Of a stretch of DNA of 56,253 nucleotides, positions 8,654 to 17,025 are shown piece by piece. Source of the DNA: Paraburkholderia solitsugae (GTDB lineage: Bacteria; Pseudomonadota; Gammaproteobacteria; Burkholderiales; Burkholderiaceae). The first letter of the stretch is position 1. Each line of letters starts with the position of its first letter. The position numbers and the translations under genes were made by a program. The DNA is taken from assembly GCF_013177695.1 (NCBI RefSeq), contig NZ_WOEY01000149.1, forward strand, positions 1 through 56,253, given 5' to 3'. The notes beneath the pieces were generated by a model that saw nothing but the letters and a program-made list of their open reading frames with translations, was not told the DNA's origin and made no database searches.

Positions 8654-9020
8654 GTCGCTCTCTCCGAAAGGCAAAAAACCAGACGGTCGGGATAACCCGA
8701 TACCTGTTGTGATTGAACGGCGGTAGCGCCGTGCCGCTTGCGTGTTGCGTGTTGCCCGCGGCCAGTTGTCGTGCAGTTTCGTACAGATTGCAGATTGCCG
8801 ACAACTTTGCCGCTTCTTCTCCAGCCTGACTTACAGCTCACCTACGCGTCGCGCTGCCTGCCATGCCTGATCGGGCACAGCAAGGATCACAGGTTTCCAT
8901 GACAACGCCATGACTATTCTGTCTAATTCCAAAAAATGACACAATTCGCCAATAATATCCAAGTCAATCTGTTCTTCGCCCTGACCGGGCAACGAACATT
9001 CATCTGATGACGGAGGCTGT
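8654..9020. promoter_or_regulatory. Divergent phnS/phnW control region
   Basis: This 367-bp gap must hold the promoters of both phnS (minus) and phnW (plus). A TAATAT at 8953-8958 could serve as a -10 for phnW, with the candidate operator 8937-8951 immediately upstream of it. An 8-bp inverted repeat AGTTGTCG...CGACAACT (8764-8771 and 8799-8806) flanks a doubled CAGATTG and lies on the phnS side. A good -35 was not identified for either gene. Confidence 0.5.
8937..8951. promoter_or_regulatory. Candidate operator of the phn GntR regulator, copy 2
   Basis: TGACACAATTCGCCA, a 13/15 match to the site upstream of the GntR gene at 4523-4537. It abuts a TAATAT that could be the phnW -10, so binding here would block initiation. 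Confidence 0.4.
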
Positions 9021-10133
9021 GTGATCCTTGGAAACGACCCCATCCTGCTGACCCCGGGCCCGCTCACCACCTCGCCGCAAACTCGCGAAGCCATGCTACG
9101 CGACTGGGGATCGTGGGACGCCGCGTTCAACCGTATGACCCATAGCGTATGCGCCGACCTCGTGAAAATCGTACATGGCGAAAATGACTATGTATGTGTG
9201 CCGCTTCAAGGCAGCGGCACGTTCGCGGTTGAAGCGGCGCTGGGTACGCTGGTGCCACGTCAAGGCTGTGTGCTGGTTCCGAACAACGGCGCGTACTGTA
9301 CCCGTCTGATCCGAATATTGCAGCGAATGGGGATCGCTTACGACGAACTGGCGCTACGCGAAGACGAACCGGTCAGCGCCGCGGCCATCGAAGACGCCTT
9401 CAATCGCAACTCCCGCATCAGCCACGTCGCTCAGGTCCATCTGGAAACGAGCGCGGGTCTGCTCAATCCGCTCGACGATATCGCCGCGGTGTGTCAGCGG
9501 CACGGCAAGAGCCTGATCGTGGACGCGATGAGTTCGTTCGGCGCACTGCCGATCGATTTGCGTCGCGGCGGCATCGACGCGCTGATCTCGGCGAGCGGCA
9601 AGTGCCTGGAAGGCGTGCCGGGGATGGGATTTGTGATTGTGCGGCGCAGCGTACTGGAGCAGAGCGAAGGACGTTCGCCGTCGCTTGCGCTGGATCTGCA
9701 CGACCAATACGTCTATATGCAGAAGACGACGCAGTGGCGCTTCACGCCGCCGACTCATGTGGTCGCTGCTTTGCGTCAAGCGCTCGATCAGTTCATCGCG
9801 GAAGGGGGGCAAGCCGCGCGCGGCGCACGCTACACGCAGAACTGGGCGGCGCTAGTAAGTGGCATGAAAGCGCTCGGCTTCGAGCCGTTCCTGAGGCCTG
9901 ACGTGCAAGTGCCGGTGATCGTCACGTTCCGCGCGCCGCGCGACCCGGCGTGGAATTTTGCGGACTTTTACGCTGCGGTGCGCGACGCCGGTTACGTGCT
10001 GTATCCGGGCAAGCTCACGCAAGTGGACACCTTCCGCGTGGGTTGCATCGGCGCAATCGAGGCGAACGAACTGCATAACGCGGTGGCCGCGATCGGTCGC
10101 ACGCTGCAACGGCTTGGGATTCGCGTGAAGTGA
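9021..10133 (+). CDS. phnW: 2-aminoethylphosphonate--pyruvate transaminase
   Basis: A 370-aa class V aminotransferase. Lys194 in 'SASGKCLEG' and Asp168 in 'LIVDAMSSFG' are exactly at the PLP-binding positions of Salmonella PhnW. It transfers the amino group of AEP to pyruvate, giving phosphonoacetaldehyde and alanine. The start is GTG, preceded by GGAGG four nt upstream; the N-terminus 'MILGNDPILLTPGPLTT' is the usual family beginning. It is transcribed divergently from phnS and is the first catabolic step, feeding PhnY and PhnA on the other strand. Confidence 0.95.
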   Translation: MILGNDPILLTPGPLTTSPQTREAMLRDWGSWDAAFNRMTHSVCADLVKIVHGENDYVCVPLQGSGTFAVEAALGTLVPRQGCVLVPNNGAYCTRLIRILQRMGIAYDELALREDEPVSAAAIEDAFNRNSRISHVAQVHLETSAGLLNPLDDIAAVCQRHGKSLIVDAMSSFGALPIDLRRGGIDALISASGKCLEGVPGMGFVIVRRSVLEQSEGRSPSLALDLHDQYVYMQKTTQWRFTPPTHVVAALRQALDQFIAEGGQAARGARYTQNWAALVSGMKALGFEPFLRPDVQVPVIVTFRAPRDPAWNFADFYAAVRDAGYVLYPGKLTQVDTFRVGCIGAIEANELHNAVAAIGRTLQRLGIRVK

Positions 10134-10139
10134 CGTGGA

Positions 10140-10160
10140 CGCCGCGGAACACCCGCGGTG
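10140..10160 (+). terminator. Stem-loop after phnW
   Basis: Seven nt after the phnW stop, CCGCGG AACAC CCGCGG forms a 6-bp GC stem extended by a G-U and a C-G pair. There is no T-run after it, so it may be a weak or factor-dependent terminator or an mRNA end. Confidence 0.4.
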
Positions 10161-10223
10161 CACGAGATGCACAGGGCGCTGCCTCATGCTTTCATGCGCT
10201 CCGGCCATCAGCCGCCCGGGTGC

Positions 10224-10979
10224 TCAGGCGATCAGGATTTCCGGCCCATGCGCCGTGATCGCCTTGGCGAGCGTTTTCTCCGGCGCCAATTCGGTCACCA
10301 GATAACGCGCCGACTCGATGCCGTTGATGCGCACGGGCGTCACGCGCCCGAACTTCGAGTGGTCGGCGACTATTACCACCATGTCGGCGGCGGCGATCAT
10401 GCGGCTGCGCACTTCAGCCGCCATGCGGCTGTAGTCGGTCAGATAGCCGTCCGGCGAGATGCCGCCCGCACCGATGAAGGCGAAGTCCGCGTGGTACTGC
10501 GTCAACTGATGAATCGTGTCGAGCCCGAAGGTAGCGTCTTCGATATCCGATAGTTCGCCGCCGAGTAGCGTCACGCGGTTATCGTTGCGGCGGCCGAGCA
10601 GCAGCGCGATACGCCAGTCGTTCGTATAGACCGACAGGCGATGCCGGTCGAGCAGCGCCCGGGCCACCGCTTGCGTGGTGCTGCCCGAGTCGATGACCAG
10701 CGAGGCGCCGTCCGGCACGAACTCGGCCGCGCGTTCGCCGATCGCCCGCTTGGCGCTGGCGTTGGCGGCTTCGCGGGTATCGAGGTCGGGCTCGCGCCGG
10801 TCGCTGGACAGCGCGCCGCCGTGGGTCGTGACCAGCAAGCCGCGCCCGGCCAGCGCATTCAGATCGCGGCGGATCGTCTCGCGCGACACGTTCAGTTCGC
10901 GCACCAGTTCAGCAACCGAGAGCGCGCCGGTTTTGGCGACTTGCGCCAGGATGTATTGGTGACGTTGTTCTGCGAGCAT
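10224..10979 (-). CDS. DeoR/GlpR-family transcriptional regulator
   Basis: About 251 aa. The N-terminus is a DeoR helix-turn-helix ('LVRELNVSRETIRRDLNAL', residues about 25-43). The C-terminal part is the DeoR sugar-phosphate sensor fold with 'DSGSTT', 'VYTNDW' and 'LLGGELSDIEDATFG'. ATG at 10979 was chosen because family members start 'MLAEQRHQYIL'; the upstream in-frame start adds eight residues. It is convergent with phnW and divergent from the UbiB-like gene. Its target is unknown; a role in the phosphonate locus is possible but nothing in the sequence proves it. Confidence 0.87.
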   Translation of the reverse strand: MLAEQRHQYILAQVAKTGALSVAELVRELNVSRETIRRDLNALAGRGLLVTTHGGALSSDRREPDLDTREAANASAKRAIGERAAEFVPDGASLVIDSGSTTQAVARALLDRHRLSVYTNDWRIALLLGRRNDNRVTLLGGELSDIEDATFGLDTIHQLTQYHADFAFIGAGGISPDGYLTDYSRMAAEVRSRMIAAADMVVIVADHSKFGRVTPVRINGIESARYLVTELAPEKTLAKAITAHGPEILIA

Positions 10980-11152
10980 CTGATGAGGGCCGGAAGCCGG
11001 CACGCTTGGGTTTCGCCACGGTTGAAAGGCCGGCGTATTGTATTACGCGCGGCGCGGGGATGCTCCTCTTGCCGCGCTTACCTGCTAACCTGAATGCCCT
11101 GGCTGCGCGCCGACGCCCGTCGATGCCGTGTAGTCCATCAACCGAACTGCCG

Positions 11153-12709
11153 ATGCCGCCACTGTTTCGCCGTTTACTGCTGCTGTTCCACGCGTTGCGT
11201 TATGGCGCTCGCCTGTTCTGGCTTGCCGCCCCGCCTGACCACAAACTGCATTGGATAATCGATCTGGTCGGCCGCGTGCATGCGTCCGGGCGCGGCGAGA
11301 GCCTGCACGGCGTGCTGCCCGCGCTCGGGCCACTCGCGAGCCGCTTCGCGCAGACACTGGCTGAACGGCCCGAACTCGCGACCGGCACCCTGCACGACGC
11401 CATCGACGCGATCGACCATCTCGAAGCCCCGCTGCCGCCGCAGGAATCCGAACAGGCCTTGGCACGCGCATTCGGCCGGCCGCTCGCCACGATCTTCAGC
11501 GCGGTCGATCTGGTGCCCGTGCGCGGCGGCTTTGCCGAACAGACGCACTTCGCGCGGCTCCTCGTGCCGGTCAACGGCCGTAGCGAAGTGGCCATCAAGC
11601 TGGTGCGCGCCGATCAGTTGCAACAGATCGGCGACGAACTCGCGCTGTTGCGCTGGGTCGCGCGCTGGCTGGAGAAGCTTTCCGGCTCTGCCCGCCGCCT
11701 GCAACTGCGTACGCTGGCGCAGACTTTCACTGACGACATCCTGCGCCGCTTCGATCTGCGCGCCGAAGCCGCCAATCTGAGCCAGACCGGCCATCATTTC
11801 GACGGCGACGCGCGCATCGTCGTGCCGGATGTGATCTGGGATCTCTGCACCAACTACACGCTGACGATGCAACGCGTCAGCACCTTGGCCGCAAGCGACC
11901 TGCCCGGCCTGCATGCGCATCACATCAAGCTCGCGCCGCTGGCCGCGCATATCGTCGAGGTGGTGACTGAACAGGCGTTCGAGCACGGTTTTTTTCACGC
12001 GACGCTCGATGCGCGCCGGGTGCGCGTGAGCATCGAACCCGACACGCTGGGACGCCTTGTGCTGGCGGAGTTTTCGATCATGTCGAGTCTGTCGACCGAC
12101 GAGCGCGAATTCTTCGTGCACGGCGCGACTGCGCTGTTCAACCAGGACTACGGCCGGCTTGCCGAACTGCATCGCGATGCCGGGCATGTGCCGCACGACA
12201 CGCGCGCGGAGATGCTCGAAGCCGAGTTGCGCATACGCGCCGAAGCGCACTTCGCGGCCGAGCCGGAAGACCGGTCGGCGGGCTCGCTATTTCATCATCT
12301 GCTGCACGCGGTGCATCCCTTCGACGGCGCCGTGTCTGGCCGCCTCGCCACCGCGCAGCGCTCGTTCCAGCAAGCGGAAATGCTGGCGCGCGCGCTGCAT
12401 CCGGGCGTCGATACGTGGAATGTCGCACGCGGTGTGCTGGCGGGGATTGCGCGGCGCGATATGGATCACCGCGGCTGGATCAAACATATCGCGCGCGAGT
12501 TGCCGCATTTGGCGCATATGCTGCCGCGCGTGCCGCAACTGGCCGTGCGCTACCTGCAGCATGAGCACGATCGCGCCCGCACACCGCAGCAGAATGCCCA
12601 GTTGTTACTGGATATCAGCCTTGAATATCGGCGTACGCGCAGGCTGCTGTGGGCATGCGCGCTGTGCGGCGGCGTGCTCGGCGCGGGGACGGTATTGTTG
12701 ATGTGGTGA
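11153..12709 (+). CDS. UbiB/ABC1-family protein, probable pseudokinase
   Basis: A 518-aa protein that aligns along its length with the UbiB/AarF atypical kinase family. Retained features are Lys149 ('EVAIKLVRAD'), the 'FDLRAEAANLSQ' segment with Glu205, 'VPDVIWDLCTNYTLTMQRV', and a C-terminal membrane helix. The catalytic loop, normally 'HADMHPGN', is 'HATLDARR' (282-289), and the metal-binding 'DFG' is 'EFS' (306-308). It therefore lacks residues needed for phosphotransfer or ATP hydrolysis as known in the family. It is not the main ubiB, which normally follows ubiE. The start at 11153 was chosen by homology; the frame is open upstream to 11006. Confidence 0.75.
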   Translation: MPPLFRRLLLLFHALRYGARLFWLAAPPDHKLHWIIDLVGRVHASGRGESLHGVLPALGPLASRFAQTLAERPELATGTLHDAIDAIDHLEAPLPPQESEQALARAFGRPLATIFSAVDLVPVRGGFAEQTHFARLLVPVNGRSEVAIKLVRADQLQQIGDELALLRWVARWLEKLSGSARRLQLRTLAQTFTDDILRRFDLRAEAANLSQTGHHFDGDARIVVPDVIWDLCTNYTLTMQRVSTLAASDLPGLHAHHIKLAPLAAHIVEVVTEQAFEHGFFHATLDARRVRVSIEPDTLGRLVLAEFSIMSSLSTDEREFFVHGATALFNQDYGRLAELHRDAGHVPHDTRAEMLEAELRIRAEAHFAAEPEDRSAGSLFHHLLHAVHPFDGAVSGRLATAQRSFQQAEMLARALHPGVDTWNVARGVLAGIARRDMDHRGWIKHIARELPHLAHMLPRVPQLAVRYLQHEHDRARTPQQNAQLLLDISLEYRRTRRLLWACALCGGVLGAGTVLLMW

Positions 12710-12846
12710 TACCAGGGACGCCGTGGACGCTCCGAGGCGCGGTTCGGGCAATTCGCCATTGAGCCCGTACCGGCGATTGCAGCTTCGAACAAGACGCACT
12801 TCGCGTGTCCTGGCAAGATGGCGGCTTTTCACGCCACCCGTCTCCG

Positions 12847-13719
12847 ATGCTCGCTTCCTCAATCGCCGCCGTATTCGTCGTGTTGTGGTCGACCGGTTTC
12901 GTGGTCGCCCGGGCGATCACCCCCTATGCCGATCCCAATCTGTTCCTGCTTGCGCGCTTTGGCGGCACCGCGCTGATATTCGCGCTTGCCGCGCTCGCCA
13001 CACGCGCCGCGTGGCCAACCGGCCGCGATCTCAGCAAGCATCTGCTCGCGGGCGCGCTGCTGCAAGGTGTCTATCTCGGCGCGGGCTACTGGGCCGTCGC
13101 GCAAGGCTTGAGCGCAGGTGTCATGGCCTTGCTCGGCGCGCTGCAACCACTCGCCACTGCTGCCGTCGCCGCGCCGCTATTTGGCGAGCGCCTGTCGCGG
13201 CGCGGCTGGACCGGTATGGCGCTCGGCCTCGCCGGTGTCGTGCTGGTCCTCGAACCGAAACTCGCCGCGGCCGCGCCGTCCACTTCGCATGGCAACGCGC
13301 CGCCGTGGCTGATCGTGTTCATTTCGATCGTCGCGATCGGCGCGATCACCGCGGGCACGCTGTTTCAGAAGACCTCGCTGGCGAAAGCCGATATCCGCAG
13401 CGCAAGCGCGGTGCAGAATGTCGGCGCGGCGGTGATTGCGGCGATTCTTGCGCTGGTGCTCGGCGAGCATCGCTGGATTGCATCGGCCACGTTGTGGGGG
13501 TCGCTTGCGTGGGGCATCGTGATGCTGTCCGGGATCAGCGTCACCTTACTGGTGTGGATGGTCAGGCGCGGCGATGCTGCGCGCGCCACCGCGCTGATGT
13601 TTCTCGCGCCGCCGCTCGCTGCGCTCGAAGGATATGTCGGCTTCGGCGAAACGCTGCTGCCGGTGCAGATCGCGGGATTTGCGGTAGCCCTGATCGGCGT
13701 GCTGCTGGCCCGGTCGTGA
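12847..13719 (+). CDS. EamA/DMT-superfamily transporter
   Basis: A 290-aa membrane protein with about ten hydrophobic segments arranged as two EamA repeats. The N-terminus 'LWSTGFVVARAITPYADPN' and 'LLGALQPLATA' are typical of drug/metabolite exporters of the RhaT/YdcZ-like group. ATG 12847 is preferred over a GTG 14 codons upstream because the first membrane helix begins right after it. The substrate cannot be told from sequence. It follows the UbiB-like gene in the same direction with a 137-nt gap and may be transcribed separately. Confidence 0.85.
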   Translation: MLASSIAAVFVVLWSTGFVVARAITPYADPNLFLLARFGGTALIFALAALATRAAWPTGRDLSKHLLAGALLQGVYLGAGYWAVAQGLSAGVMALLGALQPLATAAVAAPLFGERLSRRGWTGMALGLAGVVLVLEPKLAAAAPSTSHGNAPPWLIVFISIVAIGAITAGTLFQKTSLAKADIRSASAVQNVGAAVIAAILALVLGEHRWIASATLWGSLAWGIVMLSGISVTLLVWMVRRGDAARATALMFLAPPLAALEGYVGFGETLLPVQIAGFAVALIGVLLARS

Positions 13720-13812
13720 GCGGTTGACCGGCGCACGCCAGCCTGCGTCGGTCAATGCGCGAACGCCGCCAGCTCGATATTGGCTCGACACCCTCGCCCC
13801 TCAACCCGTGGA

Positions 13813-14823
13813 TCAATCCGCCGTATCGGCGCCGGCCGGTACTTTTGCGCGCACTTTGCTGCCCGGGGCCGGTGCCCAGGCCGGGCGGCTCTTGCGTTCC
13901 GAATCCACCACGACGATGTAGCGCCCCGCCCATGGGGTCACCTGGCGATCGCTTTTCAACACCCACAGCGATTTGCCGGACTCGACGAGCGCTGCATATT
14001 CAGCGTCGAGAATGCCGTAGTGGTCGAGGAAAGCATTGAGCGACGCGGGAATCCGCACGCAGCCCTTCGAATGGCGAATACCGAGCAGCGGCTCGAGCCG
14101 GTCCGGGTCGGTGGCGTGCATCTGGAAACGCATCTGCGACATGCCGCCCTTGCCCCAACCACGCTCGCCCTGCGCCCAGCCAAGGTCGAAGATCCGCATG
14201 TCGCGCTTGCCGTAGCCGCGAATGTGGTTCTCGTTCAGCGTGCCTTCAGAACGAAAGTCCATGTTGGACGGCGTATGTTCGAACACGCCAAGCGGCGTGA
14301 TGAAGTGGTCGTACTCGCCGGGCCGCCCGGTGGAGACCGGCGACGCACCGATCATCTGCCAGCTATCGGACGGGGTCGCCCGGAAATAGATGAACAGCGC
14401 CTGCACGTTGGCATTGCGGTCCACCATCACGACATACTCGCCCGACAGGTTGCCGAGCATGTTCTCGCCGAGCGCCGTTTGCAGGCGGTCAGCATAGGCG
14501 CGCTGCTCCGCAGCCGGCACTTTCAGCCGACGCGTCACTTCTTGTGCGAACACGCCCCGTAGCAGGAACGCGCGGCGCGGGTCGACCACGCCGGCCGCAT
14601 CGGGCGCGGCAACGGCCGACGCATTGCCGGCGGGCGCCGGGTGGGCCGCCGCTAGAGATGCCGATGCCCGCGCGGTCGTGGTGCCCGCAGCCGGCGCCGT
14701 GCCCGACGCCGCAATCGCGACGCCACATGACACCGCGCAAAAGACCGCCCCCAACGCGCGCGTCAGATTGCGTACTGAACGAACTGCGCGCGCGGAACAC
14801 GGCGCAGAGAGTAAATCCGACAT
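13813..14823 (-). CDS. L,D-transpeptidase (YkuD) family protein
   Basis: A 336-aa exported protein. A hydrophobic segment at residues about 20-38 ('ALGAVFCAVSCGVAIAAS') acts as signal peptide or anchor, then an alanine-rich linker precedes the catalytic domain. The YkuD active-site motif is present as 'IRHSKGCVRIP', with the conserved His upstream in 'FQMHATDP'. Such enzymes make 3-3 cross-links in peptidoglycan or attach proteins to it in the periplasm. The ATG at 14823 gives the most sensible N-terminus; a longer frame exists to 14922. Convergent with the EamA gene. Confidence 0.82.
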   Translation of the reverse strand: MSDLLSAPCSARAVRSVRNLTRALGAVFCAVSCGVAIAASGTAPAAGTTTARASASLAAAHPAPAGNASAVAAPDAAGVVDPRRAFLLRGVFAQEVTRRLKVPAAEQRAYADRLQTALGENMLGNLSGEYVVMVDRNANVQALFIYFRATPSDSWQMIGASPVSTGRPGEYDHFITPLGVFEHTPSNMDFRSEGTLNENHIRGYGKRDMRIFDLGWAQGERGWGKGGMSQMRFQMHATDPDRLEPLLGIRHSKGCVRIPASLNAFLDHYGILDAEYAALVESGKSLWVLKSDRQVTPWAGRYIVVVDSERKSRPAWAPAPGSKVRAKVPAGADTAD

Positions 14824-15236
14824 ACACACTACTTCGCTTCGACGATCTACCGATGCGGAAGTACTGCGATCCGGTCCAGGCTGGCTAGGCCAATTAGGGT
14901 AGTTCATCGCGTATTTGAGCAAACCTGATTATTATTGACTGCTCGCCGGCTCATGCGGCGCTCGGAACGAGGATGTTACTAAGCACATTAGCATCTGTCG
15001 ATGAAGAATCGGCCAATTCACCCCTATCACCCTGGACCGGCAATATTTAACGCTCTGCGCAGCGCTTTAAAAGCAGCACAAAGTGCATTTAAAGCCAATA
15101 GCCGCGATAAAACCGCGGGACTGATTCGCCACATCATGCCCGCAGAGCCGGTCTGTTCGTGGGCCGGCCGCTCGTGCCATTCGTGCGAGCGTTCACGGCC
15201 GACACCCGCGCCATCGCACACTGAGGAAAGAGGAAC
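14824..15236. other. Intergenic region between the L,D-transpeptidase and nadE
   Basis: A 413-bp divergent region with locally A/T-rich stretches (about 14910-14945 and 15045-15115). Both genes must be expressed from here. A TTGACT is visible at 14935 on the plus strand without a convincing -10. No RNA gene or repeat was recognised. Confidence 0.4.
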
Positions 15237-16097
15237 ATGACGCAACAAGACCCAGCCGCACGCCAGGCAAGCATCGTAGCGGAAATGCACGTTGCCGCCG
15301 AATTCGACGCCACGCAGGAAATCGAGCGCCGGGTCGCTTTTCTGGCGAACTATCTGCGCAGCAGCGGCCTGAAAACCTATGTGCTCGGCATCAGCGGCGG
15401 TGTCGATTCGACGACCGCCGGGCGGCTTGCGCAACTCGCGGTCGAACGGCTGCGCGCCGAGCATTACGACGCGCGTTTCATCGCGATCCGCTTACCCTAC
15501 GGCGTGCAAAAAGATGAAGCCGACGCACAGCAGGCCTTGAGTTTCATTCGTGCGGACGAAAATCTCACCATCGATATCAAACCCGCCGCCGATGCGATGC
15601 TCGCCGCGCTGGATAACAGTGGCATGCGATTTAACGACGACTCACAGCAGGATTTCATTCAAGGCAATATCAAGGCACGGCAGCGAATGATCGCGCAATA
15701 CGCGGTAGCCGGCGCCCGAGCCGGTGTGGTGATCGGCACGGACCACGCGGCCGAATCGGTGATGGGATTTTTCACGAAGTTCGGCGACGGCGGCGCCGAT
15801 GTGCTGCCGCTCACCGGCCTGAACAAACGCCGTGTGCGGGCACTCTCCAAAGCCTTGGGCGCACCCGAAGTGCTGGCCCACAAGGTACCGACCGCCGACC
15901 TGGAAATGTTGCGCCCACAACGACCGGACGAAGACGCGTACGGCATCCCTTACGACGATATTGACGACTTTCTGGAAGGCAAACCCGTGAGCGACGCCGC
16001 GCGCGAGACGGTCTTGCGCTTCTACGATGTCACGCGGCACAAGCGGGCGTTGCCCTACACGCCGTTCGATTGGCCGGTGAAGGCAAACGGGAAATGA
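15237..16097 (+). CDS. nadE: NH3-dependent NAD+ synthetase
   Basis: A 286-aa protein of the short, ammonia-dependent NadE type, without a glutaminase domain. The PP-loop 'GISGGVDSTT' is at residues 51-60, followed by 'GTDHAAESVMGFFTKFGDG' and 'PTADLEMLRPQRPDEDAYG', both diagnostic for NadE. It amidates deamido-NAD+ using ammonia and ATP in the last step of NAD biosynthesis. The ATG has a strong GAGGAAAGAGGAA site. Apparently a single-gene unit. Confidence 0.95.
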   Translation: MTQQDPAARQASIVAEMHVAAEFDATQEIERRVAFLANYLRSSGLKTYVLGISGGVDSTTAGRLAQLAVERLRAEHYDARFIAIRLPYGVQKDEADAQQALSFIRADENLTIDIKPAADAMLAALDNSGMRFNDDSQQDFIQGNIKARQRMIAQYAVAGARAGVVIGTDHAAESVMGFFTKFGDGGADVLPLTGLNKRRVRALSKALGAPEVLAHKVPTADLEMLRPQRPDEDAYGIPYDDIDDFLEGKPVSDAARETVLRFYDVTRHKRALPYTPFDWPVKANGK

Positions 16098-16215
16098 GAG
16101 AGGGAATGTCACAACCAGAATGCGCGGGGAGGATGCGCGTCGGGAATGCGCCAGACGCCGCGTGTTCTTCTCAATAGACGCAGTCGACGCCTGCGGCAGA
16201 CGCGGCGGCGAGAGC

Positions 16216-16485
16216 TCAGTGAGCAGGCGGCGACGTATCGTCGCTAAACAGATCGGCGCTCGCCTCGAGCATCAGGCCGCCCAAATGCTTGCCGTGAATC
16301 TGCCGCGCGATCACCTCGCCCACATACGGCACTTCCGCGTTCAACTCGACCGTGGCGTAGGCGCTGGGTTTCCCGGCGTCGACCACCTCGACGTGTTTCG
16401 CGTAATGCCCAAGCTCACGCTTGAGAAATTCCCGCACTTCCTGTTCGCTGCACGATTCCGCGATATTGCGCACGATCAGGTTCAT
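16216..16485 (-). CDS. RRM-domain RNA-binding protein
   Basis: An 89-aa protein made almost wholly of one RNA-recognition motif. The beta1 segment 'MNLIVRNIAES' corresponds to RNP2 and 'SAYATVEL' to RNP1, with the basic 'ARQIHGKHLGG' in the second half. The aromatic residues usual in RNP1 are only partly kept. It is likely a single-stranded RNA binder in the cytoplasm. A 48-aa gene ends 5 nt upstream, so the two are probably cotranscribed. Confidence 0.75.
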   Translation of the reverse strand: MNLIVRNIAESCSEQEVREFLKRELGHYAKHVEVVDAGKPSAYATVELNAEVPYVGEVIARQIHGKHLGGLMLEASADLFSDDTSPPAH

Positions 16486-16490
16486 GCCGC

Positions 16491-16637
16491 CTACCCTCGG
16501 CGCGTACTGCGATCCGCGGCCTGCACGCGCACCGGGCGCAGCGCGGCACGCTGTTTCGCCTGAGCAGCCGCGAGTTGGCGGATCAATGCAGCACCGGCCG
16601 CACCCAAAGCAGCCAATGTCAGATAGAAGGCAACCAT
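16491..16637 (-). CDS. 48-aa small protein upstream of the RRM gene
   Basis: ATG at 16637 with a GGGGAGA ribosome site eight nt upstream opens a 48-codon frame ending at TAG 16491. The protein begins 'MVAFYLTLAALGAAGAALIR', a single hydrophobic helix, followed by a basic tail rich in Arg and Gln. It looks like a small inner-membrane protein. The good ribosome site and close spacing to the RRM gene support it as real. I do not recognise a family. Confidence 0.55.
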   Translation of the reverse strand: MVAFYLTLAALGAAGAALIRQLAAAQAKQRAALRPVRVQAADRSTRRG

Positions 16638-16718
16638 TTAAATCTCCCCTTCGAAATTCGTCCTGTTTTCAGGATAGCCACAATCGACAACAAAAGCGAT
16701 GCGACACAACGTCGTAAA

Positions 16719-16740
16719 AACGGACTTTAAAACGTCCGTT
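16719..16740. repeat. 7-bp inverted repeat upstream of the 48-aa gene
   Basis: AACGGAC (16719-16725) and GTCCGTT (16734-16740) flank TTTAAAAC. It lies about 80 nt upstream of the small gene's start, so it could be an operator or part of its promoter. There is no T-run to suggest a terminator. Confidence 0.5.
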
Positions 16741-17025
16741 AATGCACTGTACCTGAATAAGCAGCGGTAAAAATAGCAAAACACATGTTCATTCAGTGGT
16801 GCAGGCCCGGTACATGCCCAGACGCGGACGCTGGACGCAAAAACCGGACCACGACATGCATCGCCACGGGCATCCTGCGGGGGACGTGCGCAAAGGGCGG
16901 GCTGATCGTCGGGATCAGTCCGTCGCTTGCACGTTGGCCGCGCTCACCCACCACGCATTCTTGCCTTGCGGCACGTGAACCAGCACCGCAGACGGAACTT
17001 CGACGCAGGCGAAGATCGGCGCGCC
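16741..17025. other. Region downstream of the HNH-like gene
   Basis: It contains the 36-codon in-frame continuation of the HNH-like gene after its TGA (16915-17025, minus strand), with coding-like codon usage, and otherwise nothing recognisable. The ORFs on the plus strand are Arg/Cys-rich and look spurious. Confidence 0.4.

Noticed and set aside
10224..10979. DeoR regulator as part of the phosphonate pathway
   Set aside because: Adjacent to phnW but convergent with it and with no shared site visible; the GntR gene inside the operon is the better candidate.
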